A stretch of DNA of 32,820 bases from Strigomonas culicis (Eukaryota > Euglenozoa > Kinetoplastea > Trypanosomatida > Trypanosomatidae), in the NCBI GenBank assembly GCA_000482145.1, contig AUXH01000167.1, positions 1 to 32,820 on the forward strand, given 5' to 3'. The first letter of the stretch is position 1; every line of letters starts with the position of its first letter. The translations under genes were made by a program, and so were the position numbers. This document shows positions 26,779-32,820 of the stretch, piece after piece. A model generated the notes under the pieces. It searched no databases. It was given only the letters and a program-made list of their open reading frames with translations, and was not told the DNA's origin.

Positions 26779-28320
26779 ATGGACGTGCCTCTGACCCGAG
26801 GGACCGCCGCGGCGGCGGCGACGAACACCTCCAATCAGGGTAGCGCCGGGAAGCCGCCGCTGGGGCGGTCCGCAAACAGCCTGCTCACGCCGCACGGCTC
26901 CCCCGGCGGCCCCGGGCCCTACAGCGTGGCGCCGTCGCCCACAGTGGTGGTGCGGCCCACGGGCGGCCTGCCGACCACCCCCGGCGCGGCGGAGGCGCCG
27001 CGCGCGCCGCCGCTGGCGGTTCTCTTCACGGACAACGTGCTCCACGACAAGTCGCCGGCGCACCCACTGCCGGCGCCGGCCTTCGCACGGCCGCCGCCGC
27101 CGCCGCCGCCGCCGTCGGTGCCAACGGACCGCCAGCTGCTGGAGGCCGCGATCGCCCGCAACGGCGGCGCGGCGCAGCGGCCGCTCATCGTCCACGGCGC
27201 GCCCCGCGAGACGCCTCGCGGGAAGCAGCCGGCGCCGGCGCACCGGCGCCGCAGCCCCGCGGCGGTGCGGTCGCCGCGCGCCTCCACTAACAGCCCTTCT
27301 TCCTGCGACAGCAGTGCGGCTGAGGAGGCGGCCGCGCCGCCGCCGCGCGAGGCGACGGCGCGGCGGCGGATGGAGCGGGCGCTGCAGGCGCACCAGGCGC
27401 GCGTCGAGCGGCGCGTGCTGCGGTCCTGCATGCACCACTGGTACCGCGCCATGTTCCTTGCGCGCACGCGGCCGGCGCCGCTGCTCGCTCTGCAGCCCAC
27501 GCGCTCGGCGACGGCACCGCCGCCGGCGACGCCGCCGCGGGCCGCCCCGGCTGAGTCGGCGGCGCCGTCGCCCATCCAGGCGGAGCCGGCGGGCACCTCG
27601 CAGAGCACGTCCTGCGTCGCGGCGCCGCTCCACCCGCCGCCGCCGCTGCAGCTCGTCTTCACGAACACGGTGAAGGGCTACGAGCTGCAGCAGCCCCGCA
27701 CCGCGGCCGAGCGCGAGGTGGAGGTGACGCGCACGGACATCAGCTGGTTCCTGCAGCCGCTCCGGCACCCGTCGCAGCGGTCGCAGGGCGCCTCCAGCAG
27801 CTCCGCGGCGAGCAGCGAGCGGCGCGCGGCCGCGGAGGCGCCGCAGCGGGTGCTGCACTTCGACCCGCGGGAGGACGAGGCGCACCGCATCCGCGTGCTC
27901 GCCGCGCGGCCGGCCGGCGCGGACGACGCGAGCTGCAGCGGCAGCAGCCGCAGCACGCGGAGCCGCGGCAGCGGCAGCGACGACAGCCGCGGGCGGCACC
28001 TCCTCCGCGCCTGCCTCGCGGAGGACGCCGACGTGCGGGCGCTGCTGGCGAAGCTGCCGACGAGCACGCGCGGCCGCGTGGAGGCGCTGCTGCGGCCGGA
28101 CACGGCCGCGGACGGCCGGCGCGCGCCGCCCAGCGACAGCAGCGACACCACGGCGGCGCGGCGGCAGCAGGAGCCGGCGGTCCCCCCGCCGCCGGCGGCG
28201 CCGGAGGGGCCGCCGGAGGCCGCGCACCACTACGCCGGCGGGGCGCCGCCGCCGGTGGCGTACGCCAGCCGGTGGCCTGGACCCCGCGGCGCCGCTGCCG
28301 GCGCTGCAGTCCATCAGTGA
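26779..28320 (+). CDS. Large hypothetical protein, N-terminal part (frame broken near 28269)
   Basis: It starts MDVPLTRGTAAAAA, 21 nt after a strong splice acceptor. The frame runs 513 codons to a stop at 28318-28320, but coding character moves to another frame near 28269 and continues to 29821, so this is probably the first half of a protein of about 1014 residues. The sequence is Pro/Ala/Ser/Arg-rich and mostly disordered. One helical, basic stretch (ARRRMERALQAHQARVERRVL, then CMHHWYRAMFLART, around residues 193-235) may fold and resembles an IQ-like or coiled segment. Two similar short hydrophobic motifs, LAVLFTDNV (about nt 27013) and LQLVFTNTV (about nt 27649), occur before the break. 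The function is unknown. Confidence 0.75.
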   Translation: MDVPLTRGTAAAAATNTSNQGSAGKPPLGRSANSLLTPHGSPGGPGPYSVAPSPTVVVRPTGGLPTTPGAAEAPRAPPLAVLFTDNVLHDKSPAHPLPAPAFARPPPPPPPPSVPTDRQLLEAAIARNGGAAQRPLIVHGAPRETPRGKQPAPAHRRRSPAAVRSPRASTNSPSSCDSSAAEEAAAPPPREATARRRMERALQAHQARVERRVLRSCMHHWYRAMFLARTRPAPLLALQPTRSATAPPPATPPRAAPAESAAPSPIQAEPAGTSQSTSCVAAPLHPPPPLQLVFTNTVKGYELQQPRTAAEREVEVTRTDISWFLQPLRHPSQRSQGASSSSAASSERRAAAEAPQRVLHFDPREDEAHRIRVLAARPAGADDASCSGSSRSTRSRGSGSDDSRGRHLLRACLAEDADVRALLAKLPTSTRGRVEALLRPDTAADGRRAPPSDSSDTTAARRQQEPAVPPPPAAPEGPPEAAHHYAGGAPPPVAYASRWPGPRGAAAGAAVHQ

Positions 28321-29821
28321 GTACGAGGCGCTCGGCGACCTCGCAGCGCCGGAGCTGCCGGCGCCGCACCACCCCTACTGCATTCCCGTGCCTGCCGCCG
28401 CCGCCGACGAGCCGCAGCCGGAGCTGCCGCCGCCGCCGCCGGCGCCGCCGGAGGCGGAGCCGCCCCAGGAGCTGCCCCCCGTTGAGGTGGCCGCGCCGCC
28501 GTCGCCGTCGCAGCCTGCCACCGGCAGCGCGCGCGGGACCTCCCGGGGGTCCTCCGCGTCGCGCCACGCGGCGCCGGCCGCGCTGCAGCCGGTGGAGCCG
28601 AGCACCCAGCCGACCGGCGGCGTCTTCCACCGCGAGGCGCACGGGTCGCCGCCGCCGCCCGCGGAGGCGGCGGCGGTCGATGCGGCGGGCCGTGGGTCGC
28701 GCCGCGCGAGTGGCGCTGCGGCGGCGCCGTCCGGGCGCGCGTCCAGTGCTGCCGCCGCCGGCTCGCGCCGCTCCTCGCACCCACCGCCGGCGCAGGAGGT
28801 GGCTGCACCGGCCGAGGAGATGGCTGCACCGCCGGAGGAGGTGGCGGAGCGTGCGGAGCGGCGCGACAGCCACCGCCGCAGCGAGGTGCCGCTGCCGCAG
28901 CACCGGGGCTCGTCGCCGGTCGTCTTCGCGGACGCCGCCGTGGCGGCGCAGGGCTGGCTGGACGACGTGGCCGCGCCGCAGGTGGGCGAGGGCGGCCGCA
29001 GCCCCTCCTCCGGCGCCGCGGTGGAGCCCGCCGTGGACGGCGAGCAGCGCTACAGCGCGATGCGCCGCGAGAGCCTGCTGCACCGGCGGGGGCGCCCCGG
29101 CACGAGCGGCTCCGAGAGCCCCTACGCGGACGCGCTCTTCGACGAGGAGGAGCGGCCGGCGGAGGGCCCCTTCGAGGGCGTGCCGGGCGAGTACTACGTG
29201 CAGGACGTGGACCGGCGCTATCGCCGCGTGCGGGACCCGACGTCGGACGTCTTTGCGGCCTCCGGCGTCCGCGTGCCGCTGTACGTGGTGCACGGCGCGC
29301 CGCCGCGGCGGCTGACGCCCGCGCGTGTGCACGCGGCGACGCGCGCGCGCAGCCCGATGGGCTGCGCGCGCTTCAACCCGTACTGCACCGCCTGCCGCCT
29401 CAAGTACAACCTCGTCTTCGTCGATGTGCACATGCGGCCGGTGCGGTGGCCGTCGCCGCGCGCGCGCGCGCTGGAGGCGCTGGGCGACTGCCGCATGCAC
29501 AGCGGCATGCTGCTCAGCAGCGGCGCGCCGCCGCCGGGGCCGCCGCCCGACGACGGCCGCTTCGTCCCGGTCGACTACGTCGACGTGCGCGCGCCGGCGG
29601 CGAGCCGCGCGCCGACCCTCGTGCCGGCGTGGCAGGCACCGCCGGACGGCGAGCGCGCGCTGCGGCGGCAGGAGCGTCACCTCCGGCGCCGCATGAAGCG
29701 GCTGCTGTGGGAGGTCCTGCCCCACCTGCGCGAGGGCCGCGCCTGGGACGACTACGCCGCGCTGCTGGACGAGGGCGTCGAGCTCCTCCAGGGACTGGAG
29801 CGGCAGCGGCGGGCGATATAG
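28271..29821 (+). CDS. Large hypothetical protein, C-terminal part (after frameshift)
   Basis: The start given is where coding character resumes in the second frame, not a real initiation codon; there is no splice acceptor or ATG here. It continues the preceding gene after an apparent one-base gain. It is Pro/Ala-rich at first, with a third copy of the hydrophobic motif (SPVVFADAAV, about nt 28912). The last 210 residues look folded: EYYVQDVDRRYRRVRDP, RVPLYVVHG, a Cys-bearing segment FNPYCTACRLKYNLVFVDVH, FVPVDYVDV, and a C-terminal helix pair ending LLQGLERQRRAI. The CTACRL cysteines are too few to call a zinc finger. The C-terminus is likely the functional conserved part; no family was recognised. 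Confidence 0.75.
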   Translation, partial: GGLDPAAPLPALQSISEYEALGDLAAPELPAPHHPYCIPVPAAAADEPQPELPPPPPAPPEAEPPQELPPVEVAAPPSPSQPATGSARGTSRGSSASRHAAPAALQPVEPSTQPTGGVFHREAHGSPPPPAEAAAVDAAGRGSRRASGAAAAPSGRASSAAAAGSRRSSHPPPAQEVAAPAEEMAAPPEEVAERAERRDSHRRSEVPLPQHRGSSPVVFADAAVAAQGWLDDVAAPQVGEGGRSPSSGAAVEPAVDGEQRYSAMRRESLLHRRGRPGTSGSESPYADALFDEEERPAEGPFEGVPGEYYVQDVDRRYRRVRDPTSDVFAASGVRVPLYVVHGAPPRRLTPARVHAATRARSPMGCARFNPYCTACRLKYNLVFVDVHMRPVRWPSPRARALEALGDCRMHSGMLLSSGAPPPGPPPDDGRFVPVDYVDVRAPAASRAPTLVPAWQAPPDGERALRRQERHLRRRMKRLLWEVLPHLREGRAWDDYAALLDEGVELLQGLERQRRAI

Positions 29822-30293
29822 GCGGCCGCGGACTGGCGCCCTATAGACTGAGCGTCCCGTGCACGCCCACCGGCATATGGGATGCGCGAGCGCTTGTGTG
29901 TATCCTTATTGTGAGATAGATTTGTTTTCTTCTTCCGTTCCCCCCTTTTGGGGATGCGAATAAAAATATAGTTTTCCATTGTAACATTATTTTTTGTTTT
30001 TGTTTTCGTCTGTTCACTTTCTTTTAGACACGCGTTCAGATGTGACGTCTTAGAGTTCTTTCCCTCTTTCTCATTGAACCTTTTTTTTTTCTCAGTTTTT
30101 TTTTTATCTTGCAGGCTCCAACGGTCGCCCCCTATCGTGTTTATCGCTATGAAATGGATTGCTTCCAATTTGCTTCTAGCCTCTTCTCTCCTTCTCCCCT
30201 TCTTCTGACTCCTCCCACTTCTCTACCCGCATTCAAGGAGCACACGCCGTCTTGTCACGGACGTTTACCGTTCCTACTTTTTCTTTTCATAGC
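29822..30293 (+). promoter_or_regulatory. Intergenic region with two spliced-leader acceptor candidates
   Basis: Tract 30081-30109 ends in CTTGCAG (AG 30113-30114). A second tract (30269-30288) ends in CATAG with the AG at 30291-30292, one base before the ATG at 30294. The longer leader from the first site would contain upstream ATGs (for example near 30149), so the second, or one between, is the better fit. Confidence 0.5.
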
Positions 30294-31310
30294 ATGACGT
30301 CGTCCACAACGCGCACTGCCGCGGAGCCTTTCTCTCTGCGCGCGTACGTGACGCCCGCGCAGCTGGCGCAGGGCCAGTCCGCGGTCACCCTCATGAGCCG
30401 CGCGCGTGCGCGGCCCGGCGCGGAGCCCGGCCCCAGCGCGCTGCAGCAGGTGCTCCTGACTCTACAGCGCCACCGCGCGCGGCAGGCGGCGGCCGCCGCG
30501 CCGCCGCCGGGCGATGCGGACGAGCGCCGTGCGCCGGACCCCGACCCGGCGCCGGCGCCGGCGCTGGCCGTGCTACAGGAGGCGCACGGCGTCGCGGGCG
30601 GCAGCGCGCTCTACCGAGACGGCGTGCTGCGACCGCGCGCGGCACTGCGCGCCGCGGTGGAGGGCATCGCGGCGGCGGTGGCGGCGGCGTACCTGCCGCT
30701 GCTGTGCGGCCCCGCCGGCGACTACGCGGTGCACGTGGCGCTGCACCCGCTGCCGGCCACCTTCTGCGCGACGGTCGTCGTGCGGCGGCGGGCTGCGCTG
30801 GCGGAGCTCGCCGCCGCGCGCGCGGCGCTTCAGCGGGAGCTGCTCGCTGTCGCGGCGGCGGGGCAGACGCTCGCGGGCACGCTGCGCTTCTGGCGCGACG
30901 TGTCCGTGGGCGACCGCGCGGCCGGGCCGCTCGCCGTCTGCGCGCCGCTCGGCCTCTCGCAGAGCTTCGGGGACGGCAGCGACAGCGACGGAGAGGCGGA
31001 GGTGCACGGGGCGGCGCCGGCGCGCGGCGGCGGCGCGTGGTGCCAGCCGAGCGGGCCGCTGCGGCTTCAGAGCCTGCATGGGCTCGTCGCGGTGCTGTGC
31101 GTGTCGATGGAGGGCATCGCCTACGTCGGCTTCACAGCGCAGCCGCCGGCGGCCGCGCCGGCTGTGGCGCAGCCGCCGGCGAAGCGTGCGAGGGAGGCGG
31201 AGGAGGGGGCGGGAGAGGGGGCCGCGCCCCCGCCGCTGCAACCGCCGACGTGGGTGCTGCGGCTGGATAGCGACCGTAGCTTCACAAGGGTGTTGCTCGG
31301 TCTGTCGTGA
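30294..31310 (+). CDS. Hypothetical protein, 338 aa, alanine-rich
   Basis: The start is MTSSTTRTAAEPFSLRAYV, the first ATG after a pyrimidine tract. Residues 1-60 include a helical segment (TPAQLAQGQSAVTLMSRA). Residues about 85-215 look like a compact alpha/beta fold: LAVLQEAHGVAGGSALYRDG, a long Ala-rich helix, then YAVHVALHPLPATFCATVVV and TLRFWRDVSVGDRAAG. An acidic Ser/Asp patch (SFGDGSDSDGEAEV) follows, then LQSLHGLVAVLCVSMEGIAYVGF, a disordered Lys/Arg/Glu linker with a possible nuclear signal (PPAKRAREAEE), and a closing strand WVLRLDSDRSFTRVLLGL. The apolar segments are not long enough to be membrane spans. No family was recognised; codon use and the acceptor support a real gene. Confidence 0.75.
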   Translation: MTSSTTRTAAEPFSLRAYVTPAQLAQGQSAVTLMSRARARPGAEPGPSALQQVLLTLQRHRARQAAAAAPPPGDADERRAPDPDPAPAPALAVLQEAHGVAGGSALYRDGVLRPRAALRAAVEGIAAAVAAAYLPLLCGPAGDYAVHVALHPLPATFCATVVVRRRAALAELAAARAALQRELLAVAAAGQTLAGTLRFWRDVSVGDRAAGPLAVCAPLGLSQSFGDGSDSDGEAEVHGAAPARGGGAWCQPSGPLRLQSLHGLVAVLCVSMEGIAYVGFTAQPPAAAPAVAQPPAKRAREAEEGAGEGAAPPPLQPPTWVLRLDSDRSFTRVLLGLS

Positions 31311-31450
31311 GACGTGTACATTTTCCTTTTCTCTCTCTCACTCTATGGCTGTATTCATTTCCCCTTCACTATATGTAAAGATCTTTTTTTGTTTTACTGG
31401 TTTTGTGTATGTGTATATGCTCGCTTGTGTTGCTACGCTGCTTCCGCACG

Positions 31451-31487
31451 TTCTCTCTCTTTCTCTCCCTGCCTCTCTTTGCGTAAG
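31451..31487 (+). promoter_or_regulatory. Putative spliced-leader acceptor, cofilin gene
   Basis: The CT tract 31451-31480 is followed by GCGTAAG with the AG at 31486-31487. The 41-nt leader to the ATG at 31529 is itself pyrimidine-rich and free of ATG. Confidence 0.55.
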
Positions 31488-31528
31488 TTCTTACTCCATC
31501 CTACCGTATCTCCCACCCCTCGATCGCC

Positions 31529-31948
31529 ATGGCCATGTCTGGTGTCACTCTGGCGGACAACGTCGCGCCGCGCATGAACGAGCTTCGTCTCAAGAAGTCC
31601 CAGTACGTCCTGCTCGCCATCGGCGACGACGGCAAGCAGATCATCGTGAAGGATGTTGGCGAACGCGGCAGCACGTACGAGGACTTCGTAGCGAAGATGT
31701 CGGAGGACGAGCCCGTCTACGCCGCCTTCGACTTCACCTACGAGATCGACGGCGCCAAGCGCGACAAGCTGCTGCTCGTCCAGTGGATCCCCGACGGCGT
31801 GAAGCCGCGCAGCAAGATGCTGTACAGCTCCAGCCGCGACGCGCTGCACCCCGTCTCTGAGGGTTACCTGCCCATCCAGGCGAACGACAAGTCCGACCTG
31901 GAGAAGGACGAGGTCATCCGCCGCATCAAGGCGCACCGTGGCGCGTAA
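31529..31948 (+). CDS. ADF/cofilin, actin-depolymerising factor
   Basis: The protein has 139 residues, the usual size for a single ADF-H domain. It starts MAMSGVTLADNV, close to the MAxSGV start of other trypanosomatid cofilins, which favours the first of two nearby ATGs (31529 over 31535). Visible family features are LRLKKSQYVLLAIGDDGKQI, the acidic DEPVYAAFDFTYE strand, LLLVQWIPDGVKPRSKMLYS with the long actin-binding helix (Lys/Arg in KPRSKM), and SSSRDAL. Cofilins sever and depolymerise actin filaments; in kinetoplastids they have been linked to flagellar assembly and motility. Ser4 occupies the position near the N-terminus where animal cofilins are phosphorylated, though whether it is regulated so here is unknown. 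Confidence 0.97.
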   Translation: MAMSGVTLADNVAPRMNELRLKKSQYVLLAIGDDGKQIIVKDVGERGSTYEDFVAKMSEDEPVYAAFDFTYEIDGAKRDKLLLVQWIPDGVKPRSKMLYSSSRDALHPVSEGYLPIQANDKSDLEKDEVIRRIKAHRGA

Positions 31949-32328
31949 CGAGGCAGTGAGGATGGATGTACAGAAGGAAAACCGACAATACACTCCAGAA
32001 AAATAATATAAAAAAAGTCAATTCAAAACACAAGCAGAAAAAAAAGTACTACGCTGAAGAATGCGATGAGAAAAAGAGGGCACATAGTATATTTTTTTCT
32101 TTCTTTCTGTTCTCTTATCGTGCATTGCAGGAGAAAATGAATGCGGAGCCAAAAATGTAAAAAAAAGTTGTACGTAAGGAATGTAGAGAGCACAAATAAC
32201 ACTCATGTTAATTGTTCTTTCCTACTTCGTTTCGTTATTTCTTTTTCCTTCCTAACGTTCTTCTTGTGAATGTGTTTTGAATCTCAGACAGAACAAAAAC
32301 AAAAACAAAAATAATCTCCTCTCTCTCT

Positions 32329-32341
32329 ATATATATATATT
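32329..32341. repeat. Short (TA)n run after a CT run
   Basis: A CTCTCTCTC run passes directly into about six TA units. Confidence 0.8.
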
Positions 32342-32699
32342 TTAAAATCGCTTTCATGTGACTGGCACGACATATCTTCCTCCTTTTTTTTAAAAAAAAT
32401 TACGATTCTGTTTTATTGATCTATAACAATAAACGGCGAGAGAAAAAGAAAAACTGGAGAACATATGTGCTGAAGTCTACAAATGAAATTTTGGAAAAGG
32501 CAGCACAAACAAACAAACAAACAAAAAAACGAATAATAATAATAATAAAAGCAAGGTTGCTGCTCGTACCCAAGCATGCGCCTATGCGACCTTACTTGAA
32601 CTCATGCTTTTTTGTTTACCTTTTACTTGCTTATATAATGATTGTTCTTTTACTCTTCCTCTCTCTTCTTTTTTTTTGTCTTGACTAGCGTCAACAAAT

Positions 32700-32707
<8 letters not shown>

Positions 32708-32737
<30 letters not shown>
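32708..32737. repeat. (TA)n microsatellite
   Basis: About 15 TA units follow a CACACACA run, close to the right edge. Confidence 0.9.
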
Positions 32738-32740
<3 letters not shown>

Positions 32741-32750
32741 CTGGCTGTAC

Positions 32751-32785
32751 TTCTTTTTTTTTCTTTTTTTTTTCTGCCTGTATAG
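32751..32785 (+). promoter_or_regulatory. Candidate spliced-leader acceptor for a gene beyond the window
   Basis: A T/C tract (32751-32775) is followed by the first AG at 32784-32785. It points to another + strand gene starting to the right of the window. Confidence 0.4.
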
Positions 32786-32820
32786 TTCATTTAGGGCAAG
32801 TAAAAGCTCGTTTCTTTTTA

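Larger units (their letters stand above)
31949..32820 (+). other. AT-rich intergenic spacer / 3' UTR of cofilin
   Basis: No gene is seen. The spacer is A-rich at first, with AAAAC and AAAC runs, an (AAT)n run near 32533-32549 and two (TA)n microsatellites. Short frames here have AT-biased codons and are not credible. Confidence 0.8.

Noticed and set aside
27740..29725. 661-codon minus-strand open frame opposite the frameshifted gene
   Set aside because: It spans the frameshift without a break, which at first made it attractive, but it is Arg-rich with no recognisable fold, has no splice-acceptor sequence on its strand, and opposes the array direction.

Overview
The window looks like nuclear chromosomal DNA of a trypanosomatid (Kinetoplastea). 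Every credible gene lies on the + strand, consistent with one polycistronic transcription unit. Coding regions are very GC-rich with G/C at most third codon positions. The spacers are AT-rich, full of polypyrimidine tracts, and nearly every gene is preceded by a pyrimidine tract and a first AG, as expected for spliced-leader trans-splicing. No gene needs an intron to be read. The genus cannot be named from the sequence alone. No rRNA, tRNA, transposon or CRISPR array was recognised.

Layout, left to right: (1) a 5'-truncated ERI-1-like DEDDh 3'-5' exonuclease with a long low-complexity tail; (2) a long AT-rich spacer whose last 717 nt contain no ATG; (3) a full-length ABCA-type transporter (1863 aa); (4) a 1.5 kb spacer with a (TA)n microsatellite; (5) a C2H2 / NUFIP-like / zinc-knuckle protein with two 12-Asn tracts; (6) an NFX1-type zinc-finger protein with an N-terminal RING/PHD-like finger; (7) an XPB-family TFIIH/repair helicase; (8) an unrecognised basic and coiled-coil protein; (9) an ankyrin protein whose middle section resembles the EF-hand plus SH2 part of the CBL phosphotyrosine-binding region; (10, 11) two further ERI-1-like exonucleases side by side, the first with a C-terminal membrane anchor; (12) a small proline/arginine-rich hypothetical; (13) a large proline/alanine-rich hypothetical split by an apparent one-base frameshift; (14) an alanine-rich hypothetical; (15) ADF/cofilin. 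A pyrimidine tract at the right edge suggests another + strand gene just beyond.

The genes do not form a functional operon, since neighbours in trypanosomatid arrays are usually unrelated. The exception is the set of three ERI-1-like nucleases within 25 kb, two in tandem, which looks like a local family expansion with diverging architectures (free, membrane-anchored, and carrying an insertion). The points most worth a second look are this nuclease set, the CBL-like/ankyrin protein, the frameshifted gene with a U1-like GTAAGT donor just upstream, and the ATG-free leader of the ABC transporter.
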